The notes under the pieces: model-generated
Databases searched by the model: none
What the model was told of the DNA's origin: nothing
The model's input: only the letters and a program-made list of their open reading frames with translations
From: Pseudochrobactrum asaccharolyticum
Lineage (GTDB): Bacteria > Pseudomonadota > Alphaproteobacteria > Rhizobiales > Rhizobiaceae
Direction: 5' to 3'
Assembly: GCF_003314995.1 (NCBI RefSeq)
Contig: NZ_QNRH01000002.1
Span: 744,001 to 808,000 of the forward strand
DNA length: 64,000 bases
Part shown: positions 30,747 to 40,365 of the stretch, one piece after another
Position numbering within the stretch: the stretch's first letter is position 1
Layout: every line of letters starts with the position of its first letter
Program-made: the position numbers and the translations under genes

Positions 30747-31526
30747 ATGGTAGAACTGGCACTTCCCAAGAATTCGCAGATCCGTCCCGGCAAAGTCTGG
30801 GACAAGCCTGCGGGCGCAACGAACCTGCGTGAGTTCAAGATTTACCGCTGGTCGCCGGATGACGGTGAAAACCCGCGTCTCGACACATTCTATGTTGATC
30901 TTGATGATTGCGGCCCGATGGTTCTCGATGCACTTCTGTACATCAAGAACAAAATTGATCCGACATTGACGCTGCGCCGCTCATGCCGTGAAGGTATTTG
31001 CGGTTCCTGCGCGATGAATATTGATGGTTCGAATACGCTTGCATGCACCAAAGGCATGGAAGACATCAAAGGCACAGTTAAGATCTATCCTCTGCCGCAT
31101 ATGCCGGTTGTGAAAGATCTGGTGCCTGATCTCAGCCATTTCTATGCGCAGCATCGCTCCATTGAGCCATGGCTGAAAACGGTTTCGCCGGAGCCGCAGA
31201 AAGAGTGGCTGCAGAGCCATGAAGACCGCGCCAAACTGGACGGCCTTTATGAGTGCATTCTCTGCGCCTGCTGTTCGACTTCGTGCCCGAGCTACTGGTG
31301 GAACGGCGATCGTTATCTCGGACCTGCCGTATTGCTGCAGGCTTACCGCTGGTTGATTGATAGCCGCGATGAAGCAAAAGGCGAACGTCTCGATAATCTC
31401 GAAGATCCGTTCCGTCTTTATCGCTGCCACACGATCATGAACTGCGCGCAGACCTGCCCTAAAGGCCTGAACCCTGCGAAGGCGATTGCCGAAATCAAGA
31501 AAATGATGGTCGAGCGCCGCGTGTAA
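30747..31526 (+). CDS. sdhB: Succinate dehydrogenase iron-sulfur subunit
   Basis: SdhB (259 aa) carries three Fe-S clusters that pass electrons from FAD to quinone. The 2Fe-2S site is [12 protein letters not shown] with a later Cys in TLACTKG; the 4Fe-4S and 3Fe-4S sites are [12 protein letters not shown] and [14 protein letters not shown]. Length is standard. It is the last gene of the operon and is followed by a strong terminator. Confidence 0.98.
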   Translation: MVELALPKNSQIRPGKVWDKPAGATNLREFKIYRWSPDDGENPRLDTFYVDLDDCGPMVLDALLYIKNKIDPTLTLRRSCREGICGSCAMNIDGSNTLACTKGMEDIKGTVKIYPLPHMPVVKDLVPDLSHFYAQHRSIEPWLKTVSPEPQKEWLQSHEDRAKLDGLYECILCACCSTSCPSYWWNGDRYLGPAVLLQAYRWLIDSRDEAKGERLDNLEDPFRLYRCHTIMNCAQTCPKGLNPAKAIAEIKKMMVERRV

Positions 31527-31550
31527 TCGCGGTGAATAATAAAAACATTA

Positions 31551-31578
31551 AAAGGCACCGTTCGCGGTGCCTTTTTTA
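31551..31578 (+). terminator. Terminator of sdhCDAB
   Basis: AAAGGCACCG, loop TTCG, CGGTGCCTTTTTT: a perfect stem with a stable UUCG tetraloop and a T-run. Confidence 0.95.
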
Positions 31579-31699
31579 TTATTTTTCACAAATCCGCCTG
31601 ATTAAGCGCGCTTAAATTTTCACAGTTCACTCTGCAACTCTTGCGCGTTTTCTGCGTTTGGTGTTTGCATAAGTTGTGTAATCTTTGGCGGAGGCCGTT

Positions 31700-32071
31700 A
31701 TGCTTGATCAGATCGGATTTATGGTCACCAATAAAGATAAAGCGCGGGTGTTTTATTCCGCTGCGCTGGCACCACTTGGTATTGATGCTGTCACGGAGTT
31801 TGGTAACTGGCAGGGCTATGGCCGTCACGGTAAGCCGGAATTCTGGATCGGCTCACAAAAAGGGTCAGCCTATAAAGGCCATATGCATCTGGCATTTCTT
31901 GCCGGTACACGCGGTGAGGTGGAGCGCTTTTATCAGGCAGCCCTCGGTGCTGGTGGTACCGAACATAGTGCGCCGGTCATACGCCCGAATTATCATGCCG
32001 ATTATTATAGTGCTCTGGTTAAAGATCCTGACGGTCATATGATCGAAGTGGTCTGTCATATGCCATTATAA
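31700..32071 (+). CDS. VOC-family (glyoxalase/bleomycin-resistance-like) protein
   Basis: A 123-aa vicinal-oxygen-chelate protein: MLDQIGFMVTNKDKARVFYSAAL, GKPEFWIGSQKG, GHMHLAFLAGTRGEVERFYQAAL and the C-terminal metal-site strand DPDGHMIEVVCH. The family includes glyoxalase I, dioxygenases and antibiotic-binding proteins, and sequence alone does not assign one. GGAGG lies six bases before the ATG at 31700. It ends at a terminator shared with the convergent OsmC-family gene. Confidence 0.9.
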   Translation: MLDQIGFMVTNKDKARVFYSAALAPLGIDAVTEFGNWQGYGRHGKPEFWIGSQKGSAYKGHMHLAFLAGTRGEVERFYQAALGAGGTEHSAPVIRPNYHADYYSALVKDPDGHMIEVVCHMPL

Positions 32072-32072
32072 G

Positions 32073-32104
32073 AAAAGCCGCAGATCAAATCTGCGGCTTT
32101 TAAT
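32073..32104. terminator. Bidirectional terminator between the VOC and OsmC genes
   Basis: AAAAGCCGCAGAT, CAA, ATCTGCGGCTTTT: a perfect stem with A/T tracts on both ends, between convergent genes. Confidence 0.92.
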
Positions 32105-32115
32105 TGTATTCAGAT

Positions 32116-32553
32116 TTAAAGCAGTGTCGCTGTCAGATTGATTTCCAAGGCGTTCAAGGCACGGGAAACCGGACAGTTTTCTTTGGCCTGTTTGGCCAGT
32201 TTCTGAAAATCATTCTCGGAAATATTTGCCACGCGGGCGCGCAAAGTCAGATCGCTTTTGGCAATGGAAAAACCGCCGCCTTCATTCGGCACGGTGCTGA
32301 TGGTCGCAGTTGCCTGTAATTCCGTTGGCGGTGTGCCATTGGTGGAAAGCAGGGACGACAGCATCATGGCAAAGCAACCGGCATGGGCAGCACCAATCAG
32401 CTCTTCCGGATTGGTGCCGGCATTCCCGTGAACATCTTCTGTACGCGATTTAAAGCTGTAAGCCAGTTCATTGAGCGCGGTGCTTTGCGTGGTTAGTTTG
32501 CCTGTACCGGTTTTCAGATCGCCGTTCCAGATTGCAGTGGCCGTTCGGTTCAT
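32116..32553 (-). CDS. osmC: OsmC-family peroxidase
   Basis: A 145-aa OsmC/Ohr-fold protein that reduces organic hydroperoxides using two cysteines. These are Cys60 in AAHAGCFAMML and a second in ENCPVSRAL. NPEELIGAAHAGCF is the OsmC-subgroup signature, which separates it from Ohr. Start MNRTATAIWNG is conserved. It is a stand-alone gene on the minus strand. Confidence 0.93.
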   Translation of the reverse strand: MNRTATAIWNGDLKTGTGKLTTQSTALNELAYSFKSRTEDVHGNAGTNPEELIGAAHAGCFAMMLSSLLSTNGTPPTELQATATISTVPNEGGGFSIAKSDLTLRARVANISENDFQKLAKQAKENCPVSRALNALEINLTATLL

Positions 32554-32646
32554 TGACTCTCTCCTAATTGATCCCGTGACCGAGACTCTATGAAAAGAAA
32601 TAGTTTTGACGTGCCTATTATCCAGTGCAAACCAAGCAGATTTTTG

Positions 32647-33918
32647 TCAGATCGCTTCGCCCTGTAACAGGCGCGGGTTTTCCTTGCCAAAACCTGCAGC
32701 CTGTTTGATGAAATAGTTCTTCATCATTGGCAGGCGATCGACAAGGCCGAGACCGATATCGCGCACTGTACGCAGAGCCAGACTATCATTGGAGAACAAA
32801 CGGGTCAGAACATCGGTGCTGACACCCATCTGTACGGTGTCGAAACGACGCCATGTCTGATACTGCTCCAATGCGGCAAACGAGCCGATATCAAGGCCGA
32901 GACGTTCAGTATCTACAATGACCTGCGCAAGTGTTGCCGCATCGCGGAAGCCGAGATTAAGTCCCTGTCCGGCAATCGGATGAATACCATGGGCAGCATC
33001 ACCGACCAGTGCGAAACGTGGTTTTACAAATTCGCGTGCCAGTGTCAGGCCAAGCGGGAAGGCGCGTTTGTTGCCTTCAATACGGATTTCGCCCAAATGA
33101 TGGCCAAAGCGCTGTTCCAGTTCCGCTTCAAAGACGAAGTCATCCTGTGCAACCAGACGGTTTGCATCTTCTGTACGCTCAGCCCAGACGAGGGATGAGC
33201 GGTTGCCTTTCAGTGGCAAAATTGCAAACGGACCGGCGGGAAAAAAATGCTCAATCGCGCGACCCTCATGCGGGCGCTCATGGGAAACATTACAGACAAT
33301 ACCGGACTGGCCATAGCTCCAATGTACTGTTTTGATGCCGGCCTGATCGCGCATACGGGAGCGTACGCCGTCAGCACCAACCAGCAGGCGTGTCTCAAGA
33401 AGACGGCCATCTGCGAGCGTTACGGTTACGGCATTGGATTCGGTGATAAAACCGTCAACGCCAACGCCTTCAATCACATTGATCCCAAGTTCAGCTGCCT
33501 TGGCATGGAGTGAGGCGTTGAGAACTTTGTTTTCAACCATATGAGCGAAAGGTTCGCCCGGATTAACCTCGCCGGCAAAGGTCAGAAAAACAGGACGTAC
33601 CGGATCGGAGACACGTGAATCTGTAATCACCATATCATTGATCGGTTGCGCATCTGGTTTGATAGCTTCCCAGCATCCCAGCTGTCCCAACATACGGGTT
33701 GCAGCAGCGGCAATCGCTGAAGCACGCGGATCTTTTTTCCACTGACCGGCGGGAGCCGCATCAATGATGGTCACATCAAGCTGCGGTGCGCCGGTTTTAA
33801 TGGCGACCGCAGTGGTCATCCCCACATAACCCGCACCGGCAATCAGAACATCTGTTTTGACCGGCGCTGACGGTGTTTCGGCAGCAACCGGAGATGATTT
33901 GCGGGACGTTTTGGCCAT
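32647..33918 (-). CDS. UbiH/UbiF/Coq6-family ubiquinone biosynthesis FAD hydroxylase
   Basis: A 423-aa flavin monooxygenase. The FAD-binding motif DVLIAGAGYVGMTTA (~23-37), the middle motif LVGADGVRSRMR and the C-terminal GDAAHGIHPIAGQGLNLGFRD are typical of ubiquinone-ring hydroxylases. Rhizobia use one or more of these (UbiH, UbiF, UbiL), so I give no symbol. An N-terminal Ser/Pro/Ala extension of ~20 residues precedes the Rossmann fold. It is divergent from tesB. Confidence 0.9.
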   Translation of the reverse strand: MAKTSRKSSPVAAETPSAPVKTDVLIAGAGYVGMTTAVAIKTGAPQLDVTIIDAAPAGQWKKDPRASAIAAAATRMLGQLGCWEAIKPDAQPINDMVITDSRVSDPVRPVFLTFAGEVNPGEPFAHMVENKVLNASLHAKAAELGINVIEGVGVDGFITESNAVTVTLADGRLLETRLLVGADGVRSRMRDQAGIKTVHWSYGQSGIVCNVSHERPHEGRAIEHFFPAGPFAILPLKGNRSSLVWAERTEDANRLVAQDDFVFEAELEQRFGHHLGEIRIEGNKRAFPLGLTLAREFVKPRFALVGDAAHGIHPIAGQGLNLGFRDAATLAQVIVDTERLGLDIGSFAALEQYQTWRRFDTVQMGVSTDVLTRLFSNDSLALRTVRDIGLGLVDRLPMMKNYFIKQAAGFGKENPRLLQGEAI

Positions 33919-34120
33919 GAGGGTTTCCTTCTCTGCACAACAGGTTTGCAGGACTGTCAGTTCCTTTTAAACGTGTTCGTGCTTTATATCATATAGATGT
34001 AGATAGGCTTTAAGCTGGTTTGTCTCAAGCGGAAATGCCGCAGTTTTTACCCGCATTCCCTTGCACCTTCGGACAACCAGCTGTAGCCATAGTGTATCTG
34101 TTGCTGAAAATGAGATTTCT

Positions 34121-34984
34121 ATGTCTGATGCGATGAAAGAATTATTGTCGATCCTTGATCTGGAACCGCTGGAGCATAATTTGTTTCGTGGCCGCAGCCC
34201 GCAAGTAGGCTGGCAGCGGGTGTTTGGCGGACAGGTGATCGGACAGGCGCTGGTTGCAGCGCAACGCACTGTTGAAGAAGGCCGCTTTGTGCATTCTCTG
34301 CATGGTTATTTCATGCGGCCGGGCGATCCATCCATCCCGATTATTTATCGTGTGGAACGCCTGCGCGACGGTTCCAGTTTCTCAACCCGTCAGGTTGTGG
34401 CTGTCCAGCATGGCAAGGCAATATTCACGCTTTCTGCATCTTTCCAGATTGATGAGCCGGGGCTGGAGCATCAGATTCCGATGCCGCTGCATGTGCCCAT
34501 GCCGGAAAAATTGCTCAGCATACGGGATATGAAAGAGCAATATCTTGAAATGGCGCCGAAAGTGGTGCGCAAATATCTGGAGCGTGAACAGCCGATTGAT
34601 ATGAAGCCGGTATCGCTCAGCCATTATCTGACTAAAGACCCGCTACCGCCGGAGCAGAATGTCTGGGTACGTGCCTGTGGCGCAGTGCCTGATGATCGTG
34701 CATTGCAAGCGGCTGTTCTTGCTTACCTCTCGGATATGACTTTGCTGGATACATCGCTGCATGCGCACGGGCGTGTTGTCTTTGATCCGGGTATACAGGT
34801 TGCCAGTTTGGATCATTCCATGTGGTTCCATCATCCAAACAAGCTGAATGACTGGCTGCTTTACAGTCAGGACAGCCCGATGGCGACAGGTGCGCGTGGC
34901 TTTAATCGCGGCTCAATTTTTACCCGTGACGGCATGCTGATTGCATCAACGGCTCAGGAAGGGCTGATCCGCGTACGCGACTGA
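34121..34984 (+). CDS. tesB: Acyl-CoA thioesterase II
   Basis: TesB (287 aa) is a double-hotdog thioesterase that hydrolyses medium and long acyl-CoAs. Visible signatures are NLFRGRSPQVGWQRVFGGQV, FVHSLHGYFMRPGDP, the catalytic Asp region LAYLSDMTLLDT and SLDHSMWFHHP. MSDAMKELL at 34121 is the normal N-terminus; upstream codons of the frame are non-conserved. In S. meliloti it is next to glnK-amtB-ftsK as I recall; here the following gene is opgB-like. Confidence 0.95.
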   Translation: MSDAMKELLSILDLEPLEHNLFRGRSPQVGWQRVFGGQVIGQALVAAQRTVEEGRFVHSLHGYFMRPGDPSIPIIYRVERLRDGSSFSTRQVVAVQHGKAIFTLSASFQIDEPGLEHQIPMPLHVPMPEKLLSIRDMKEQYLEMAPKVVRKYLEREQPIDMKPVSLSHYLTKDPLPPEQNVWVRACGAVPDDRALQAAVLAYLSDMTLLDTSLHAHGRVVFDPGIQVASLDHSMWFHHPNKLNDWLLYSQDSPMATGARGFNRGSIFTRDGMLIASTAQEGLIRVRD

Positions 34985-35011
34985 ACCTGATGCCTTTAGT
35001 TATGAGATGAC

Positions 35012-35044
35012 AAAACACGCCTGCGGGCGTGTTTTTTATTTTTG
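35012..35044 (+). terminator. Terminator of tesB
   Basis: AAAACACGCC, TGCG, GGCGTGTTTTTT followed by atttttg: a strong intrinsic terminator that isolates tesB from the next gene. Confidence 0.92.
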
Positions 35045-35116
35045 TAAAATAATTTCTAAATTAGTGTTTATTGATTTTTTGTCGAATTTTACTTGTTCAT
35101 TATTTTATTTACTTTG

Positions 35117-35165
35117 TTGACAATGCAGAATTTAAATTTAAACAAGTAAAAAATTTAAATTCTGC
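35117..35165 (+). promoter_or_regulatory. Promoter -35 element with a perfect 15-bp inverted repeat ahead of the opgB-like gene
   Basis: A consensus TTGACA at 35117-35122 is followed by GCAGAATTTAAATTT (35125-35139) and its exact reverse complement (35151-35165), separated by 11 nt. The repeat ends 9 nt before the start codon, so it covers the -10 region, the transcript start and the base of the ribosome site. It may be a repressor operator or an mRNA hairpin controlling translation. Confidence 0.6.
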
Positions 35166-35174
35166 GGTAATAAT

Positions 35175-36746
35175 ATGAAGAAAAACAAAATCAATATAAT
35201 TGATATAATATTTGCCGTGATAATTTCATTTCTGGTGGGGGACATAGCCAGAAAAATAAGTGAGTTACCCCGCTATGCATGGGTCAATATTGGTATAGTT
35301 TGTGCCATATTTTTAATATTTATTTTGATTTATCTTGGAAAAAATCCGGTAAAGAAAAAGCATAAATTTGCCTTTTCTATATTTCCGCTGTTCGTTGTTT
35401 ATTTTTGCTTTTGGTATCAAAAATTATTCGGTGATGTAGACGTTGGCGCTTTAATGTTTCACTTCGAAGCAGGTCTCGAAGGTGCAGCGACAGAAGCAGC
35501 TCTTTTCCGTGAAGCTTCCCGATATTTTCTGTTGTTTGTACTGATGAGTGTTTCTTTGGTGTACTTCATCAACAGATTCAGGGTCATAGAAATCGCGGAT
35601 CGTTTGCTGGCGCTTCCAATTTTTCTGGTAACGCCCTTTGCGACCCATTTAATGGGATCCCTATATTATTCCCACCATCACGCCGTAATGCCTGCGCTGT
35701 TTCAGGATGTGGATCGGAATATTGCATTATCTGCTCCTCCTAAGAATGTTATTCTGATCTATGCCGAAAGCGGAGAGAGAACCTATCAACATCTGGAAAA
35801 CGGTAAGGCCGTTTATGCACCTATGATTGACATTGCCGGTCAGGGAATGGAAATCGTTGGCGTTGAGCAGGTGACGAATACAGGCTGGACTGTGGCAGGA
35901 TTAATCGCCAGCCAATGCGGTACTTCCCTGCAGCCTATTGGCTTGTTAAGTGAAAATAATTTTGCCCAACGTAAAGAGTTTCTGCCCGGAGTGACATGCC
36001 TGAGCGATGTTCTGGCGGCGAACGGCTATACTAATGAATTTGTTTATGGCGGTGATCTGGCTTTTGCTGGCACAGATAAATTTATGTCGCAACATAACTA
36101 TAACAAATCAGATATTTATCCGGTTCATAGAGAAAAAGCGGGCGATTATTTGAATTCATGGGGCTTGTATGATGACACATTGTTCGGTGCAGCATTAGAA
36201 AAAACGCATGAATTACATAAAAATAAAAAGCCGTTTTTGCTTACAGTTTTGACAATTGGCGGCCATAGTTCAAAAGGTTACCCGTCGCGAAGCTGTCACT
36301 CTGATCTGGTTCCGGCCAGTGACAAAAGCATCTTATTCTCTGTGCAATGTATGGGGCATCATATTAAGCAGTTTATTGGTGAGCTGGAAAAAGCAAATTT
36401 GCTGGACAATACGCTGGTCGTGGTCATGAGTGATCATCTGGTGATGCAAACAGAGGTAACATCACAGCTTAAGAAGCATAATCGTTTGAATTTTCTTGCA
36501 TTTATCGGTGACGGGGTAGGCGTTTCGGTTAAAAATAAACAAGCTGCAACCTTTGATACTTATCCTACAATACTGGAATTGCTTGGGTTTAATCTGCCGG
36601 AAAGACGCGCGGGACTAGGTGTGTCTTTGCTATCCGATCAGCCAACATTGGTAGAGCAATTTGGTACAGGGCAGTTGAACAGTATGATTAAATACGACAG
36701 GGCCCTGACAAAGAAAATTTGGTTATCAAACAATGAGGGCTCTTAG
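35175..36746 (+). CDS. OpgB/MdoB-like phosphoglycerol transferase (sulfatase-superfamily membrane enzyme)
   Basis: A 523-aa membrane protein with about five N-terminal transmembrane segments (to ~165) and a periplasmic alkaline-phosphatase-fold domain (~188-480). The metal site is visible as Glu198 (IYAESGERTY), the Thr nucleophile region TNTGWTVAG (Thr236) and MSDH (Asp420-His421). FLPGVTCLSDVLAANGY, GGDLAFAGTDKF and LNSWGLYDDTLF strongly resemble E. coli MdoB/OpgB, which moves phosphoglycerol from phosphatidylglycerol to periplasmic glucans; rhizobial CgmB does this on cyclic beta-glucans. Codon use is clearly more AT-rich than in neighbours. It occupies the place of glnK-amtB in relatives, suggesting acquisition. 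The substrate is inferred. Confidence 0.85.
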   Translation: MKKNKINIIDIIFAVIISFLVGDIARKISELPRYAWVNIGIVCAIFLIFILIYLGKNPVKKKHKFAFSIFPLFVVYFCFWYQKLFGDVDVGALMFHFEAGLEGAATEAALFREASRYFLLFVLMSVSLVYFINRFRVIEIADRLLALPIFLVTPFATHLMGSLYYSHHHAVMPALFQDVDRNIALSAPPKNVILIYAESGERTYQHLENGKAVYAPMIDIAGQGMEIVGVEQVTNTGWTVAGLIASQCGTSLQPIGLLSENNFAQRKEFLPGVTCLSDVLAANGYTNEFVYGGDLAFAGTDKFMSQHNYNKSDIYPVHREKAGDYLNSWGLYDDTLFGAALEKTHELHKNKKPFLLTVLTIGGHSSKGYPSRSCHSDLVPASDKSILFSVQCMGHHIKQFIGELEKANLLDNTLVVVMSDHLVMQTEVTSQLKKHNRLNFLAFIGDGVGVSVKNKQAATFDTYPTILELLGFNLPERRAGLGVSLLSDQPTLVEQFGTGQLNSMIKYDRALTKKIWLSNNEGS

Positions 36747-36895
36747 TTGCTCTTTGGCGTATGAATAGCCAAGCACCCATGGTTAATGTTGCCTTAACTG
36801 CCGCTATTGTATGATCGGATGCGATTCATAAAATTTACCTGTTTTCGGCGTGTTTTTTGCTTGGAAAAGAGGTGGAGACATTTGAGGCAGGTTTA

Positions 36896-39472
36896 ATGCG
36901 GCAAGGCTATTCACCGTCCTACGGGCCAGATGAGCAGGAAGTTCGGGGAGAACGATTGAGGCTCAGCGCTTTGTTGCGCCGTCAGATCGATATTTTCTCA
37001 GGCCTGTTACTGTTGGCAGTGGTGGCGGGTGCTGTTGCCGCACTTGCGACATGGAATGTGGCTGATCCGAGTTTCAGCCATGCGACTGCCAATGAAGTGA
37101 CCAATGCTGCGGGTTATCCTGGCGCGGTTTTCGCTGATCTGGCCATGCAGTTCTATGGTCTGTCCAGCGTTGTGGTGTTGTTGCCACTGGTCTTTTGGGG
37201 CATCTTGCTGATTGCAACGGGTCGCATTGATCGTTTGCCACGACGCATTTCCGCATGGTTTTTTGCCTCATTGCTCTTTGCGGCGATTGCCAGCTGTATC
37301 CAGCCACCTGAAAGCTGGCCAATGCAAATCGGCCTTGGCGGTGTATTCGGCGATATGATGCTGAAAGTGCCGGGGGTATTTCTTGGAGCTTTCCCGACCG
37401 GCGTAATTGCGCTTGGTATTGCGGTTATCTTGTCCGTACCGGCTTTATGGCTTTGTGCTTTTGCCAGCGGGCTGATTGGCCGTGAACGCAGCCTGACGAA
37501 GCCTGTGCGTGCCAAAGCGCGACAGGTTGAAGATGATCTTTATGAAGATGATGCTGATGATTTCGATGATTATGAGCAGGCTGATGGCCGCATTGGTTTC
37601 TTTGCCCGTCTATCTGCCTCCACAATTGGTGCCGCATCGCACTGGATGCTGAGCGCCAAAGCGTCAGTACGACGTTTGCTCGGATTGAAGCGCAATCCTT
37701 CATCGGCGCGTAAACGCAGCCGCGATGATGATCCGTTTGGTGATGTTGCAGTTTCGCGCAAGAATGCCGGTGAACGGTTTGAGCCTGGTTTTGAACCAGC
37801 CGGACATGCTGCCGCTGACATGCCTTTCGACGACGAAGATTATTATGACGATGCACCGGCACCGCACCAACCTGCTGCTCAACCGCAGGCACCGCGTATG
37901 CAGGCTGCACGCAAGGCACCGACAGCCCGTGCACCAAGCCATCCGGTGAATAATGGCGGTCGCTTCATGCTGCCGGATCTCAATTATCTGAGTGAGCCGA
38001 AAGTGATGGCACGTGATCCGTCGCTGTCGAAAGAAGCGCTGGAACAAAATGCCCGCGTGCTGGAAGGTGTGCTGGAAGATTTTGGTGTGCGTGGTGAGAT
38101 CATTCAGGTCAAACCGGGCCCTGTGGTTACCATGTATGAGCTGGAACCTGCTCCGGGGATCAAGTCTTCCCGTGTAATTGGTCTGGCCGATGATGTTGCC
38201 CGTTCCATGAGTGCGATTTCTGCCCGCGTGGCCGTGGTTCCGGGGCGTAATGCGATTGGTATTGAACTGCCTAATCCGAAACGTGAAATGGTGTTCCTGC
38301 GTGAAATGCTGGCAAGCCGCGATTTCATGCAGACCAAGACCAAACTGGCATTGGCACTCGGCAAGACCATCAATGGCGAGCCGGTGATTGCTGATCTGGC
38401 GAAAATGCCTCACGTACTGGTTGCCGGTACCACCGGTTCCGGTAAGTCGGTGGCGATTAACACCATGATCCTATCGCTGGTCTATCGTATGACCCCGCAG
38501 GAATGCCGACTGATTATGATTGATCCGAAGATGCTGGAACTTTCCGTCTATGACGGTATTCCGCATTTGCTGACGCCTGTGGTGACCGATCCGAAAAAAG
38601 CCGTTGTTGCCCTGAAATGGGCCGTGCGTGAAATGGAAGACCGTTATCGCAAAATGTCGAAAGTCGGCGTGCGCAATATTGACGGTTTTAACAGCCGCGT
38701 TTCTCAGGCAGAGAAAAAAGGCGAGCAGATTTCCCGTACGGTTCAGACAGGTTTTGACCGTAATACCGGTGAGGCGGTTTATGAAACCGAGGAGCTGGAT
38801 CTGGCACCAATGCCGTATATCGTCGTGATTATCGACGAAATGGCTGATCTTATGATGGTGGCGGGTAAAGACATTGAAGGTGCGGTACAGCGTCTGGCGC
38901 AGATGGCACGTGCTGCCGGTATCCATGTGATTATGGCGACACAGCGCCCAAGCGTGGATGTGATTACCGGTACGATCAAGGCAAACTTCCCGACCCGTAT
39001 TTCGTTTCAGGTTACTTCTAAAATCGACAGCCGTACGGTGCTGGGCGAGCAGGGTGCCGAGCAATTGCTGGGTATGGGCGATATGTTGTTCATGGCCGGT
39101 GGCGGCCGCATACAGCGTGTTCACGGGCCTTTCGTTGGCGATGATGAAGTTGAACAGGTGGTTCAGCATCTTAAAAGTCAGGGTGTGCCGGAATATCTGG
39201 ATGCGGTTATGGAAGATGATGAGGACGAGGGCGGTTCAGCACCTTCCGGTACGTCCAATCTGGAAAATTCCGATGATCCGTATGATCAGGCCGTGGCTGT
39301 GGTGTTGCGTGATAAAAAAGCATCGACCAGCTATATCCAGCGTCGCCTTGGCATTGGCTATAATCGTGCCGCTTCCATTATTGAGCGTATGGAAGAAGAA
39401 GGCATCGTGGGGCCAGCCAATCATGCGGGTAAACGCGATATTCTGGTCCCGACGCAGGATGATGATTACTGA
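36896..39472 (+). CDS. ftsK: DNA translocase FtsK
   Basis: FtsK (858 aa) couples septum formation with chromosome segregation and XerCD recombination. It has four N-terminal membrane segments (~35-195), a low-complexity linker rich in Asp, Ala, Pro and Gln (~205-370), and a RecA-like motor with Walker [11 protein letters not shown] (~510) and Walker [12 protein letters not shown]. The C-terminal gamma winged helix ([37 protein letters not shown]) recognises KOPS-like sequences. GAGGCAGG supports ATG 36896; a TTG 13 codons earlier is possible. Confidence 0.97.
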   Translation: MRQGYSPSYGPDEQEVRGERLRLSALLRRQIDIFSGLLLLAVVAGAVAALATWNVADPSFSHATANEVTNAAGYPGAVFADLAMQFYGLSSVVVLLPLVFWGILLIATGRIDRLPRRISAWFFASLLFAAIASCIQPPESWPMQIGLGGVFGDMMLKVPGVFLGAFPTGVIALGIAVILSVPALWLCAFASGLIGRERSLTKPVRAKARQVEDDLYEDDADDFDDYEQADGRIGFFARLSASTIGAASHWMLSAKASVRRLLGLKRNPSSARKRSRDDDPFGDVAVSRKNAGERFEPGFEPAGHAAADMPFDDEDYYDDAPAPHQPAAQPQAPRMQAARKAPTARAPSHPVNNGGRFMLPDLNYLSEPKVMARDPSLSKEALEQNARVLEGVLEDFGVRGEIIQVKPGPVVTMYELEPAPGIKSSRVIGLADDVARSMSAISARVAVVPGRNAIGIELPNPKREMVFLREMLASRDFMQTKTKLALALGKTINGEPVIADLAKMPHVLVAGTTGSGKSVAINTMILSLVYRMTPQECRLIMIDPKMLELSVYDGIPHLLTPVVTDPKKAVVALKWAVREMEDRYRKMSKVGVRNIDGFNSRVSQAEKKGEQISRTVQTGFDRNTGEAVYETEELDLAPMPYIVVIIDEMADLMMVAGKDIEGAVQRLAQMARAAGIHVIMATQRPSVDVITGTIKANFPTRISFQVTSKIDSRTVLGEQGAEQLLGMGDMLFMAGGGRIQRVHGPFVGDDEVEQVVQHLKSQGVPEYLDAVMEDDEDEGGSAPSGTSNLENSDDPYDQAVAVVLRDKKASTSYIQRRLGIGYNRAASIIERMEEEGIVGPANHAGKRDILVPTQDDDY

Positions 39473-39565
39473 TATTTTCTGCCATAGTCAGGTCAAACTG
39501 CGGGTTTAAAAGATAAAAGAACACGGTGAAAACCGTCATAACGAATACGGGAGCGTATTTCTCTG

Positions 39566-40207
39566 ATGAAACTGAAATTGCCTTTTATGGTTGCAAAATA
39601 TCTTACCGTCGCATCTGTGGCTTTGGCTGTTCTGTTGCCTGCAGGTCTGGCGCAAGCGCAGTCGGCCAACAGCGGTGCGCAGGCGCAGGCCATTGCTAAT
39701 CAGTTTACGTCTGTGAAAACCATGACCGGTGAGTTTGTACAGTTTGGTCCGAAGGGTGATCAGACCGGCGGTAAATTCTACATTGAGCGTCCGGGTAAAA
39801 TCCGTTTTAACTACGACAAATCGCCGATTACAGTGATTTCCGACGGTGAATCCGTGGTGGTGAATAATAAGAAACTAGATACGTGGGATCTTTATCCTTT
39901 GTCCAAAACACCGCTGAAGCTGCTGCTGAGTGATCATGTTGATCTGGGTGGCGGTCGTTTGCGCGGTTTGAAAAACGAGCCGGATGCCCTGACAATGGTT
40001 CTGGGTGACAAGGCGGTTTTCGCTGATGCCACTATTGCCCTGATGTTTGATCCTAAGACTGCTGAACTGAAACAGTGGACGATTACGGATGCCCAGCGCC
40101 AGGACACCACAGTTATGATCTTTAACGTGCAAAAGGGCGTGCGGTTCACGGATAATATGTTCAAAATTGACTATCAGCGCATGGCAATGAAACGCAAAAC
40201 CCGTTGA
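39566..40207 (+). CDS. lolA: Outer-membrane lipoprotein carrier LolA family protein
   Basis: A 213-aa periplasmic protein with a signal peptide (~1-31, cleaved after AQA) and a LolA-like fold (FTSVKTMTGEFVQFGPKGDQ, GKFYIERPGKIRFNYDK). It ferries lipoproteins such as Omp19 from the inner to the outer membrane. It follows ftsK at 93 bp, the usual rhizobial order ftsK-lolA-xthA. The first ATG is used; its ribosome site is weak. Confidence 0.92.
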   Translation: MKLKLPFMVAKYLTVASVALAVLLPAGLAQAQSANSGAQAQAIANQFTSVKTMTGEFVQFGPKGDQTGGKFYIERPGKIRFNYDKSPITVISDGESVVVNNKKLDTWDLYPLSKTPLKLLLSDHVDLGGGRLRGLKNEPDALTMVLGDKAVFADATIALMFDPKTAELKQWTITDAQRQDTTVMIFNVQKGVRFTDNMFKIDYQRMAMKRKTR

Positions 40208-40230
40208 TTGTGAAATACCGGATTTTTGTA

Positions 40231-40267
40231 AATGTCGCGCCGTAACCGGCGCGGCATTTTTTATTTA
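40231..40267 (+). terminator. Terminator of lolA
   Basis: AATGTCGCGCCG, loop TAAC, CGGCGCGGCATT, then TTTTATTT: a strong stem with a T-run. Confidence 0.92.
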
Positions 40268-40365
40268 TCCGGTATTTGCACATCCTGTATAAGCGGCTTA
40301 TGGTGAGTACACATTGGTGAACCGCACCGTCTTGTTCTTTTATCCTTCAGCCGTTGAGCAGTTTA

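Noticed and set aside
32647-33918. Antibiotic-modifying flavin monooxygenase
   Set aside because: The C-terminal GDAAHGIHPIAGQGLNLG motif and alphaproteobacterial context fit ubiquinone hydroxylases.
33967-34269. 100-codon minus-strand frame near tesB
   Set aside because: Antisense to the tesB 5' end, with no conserved features.
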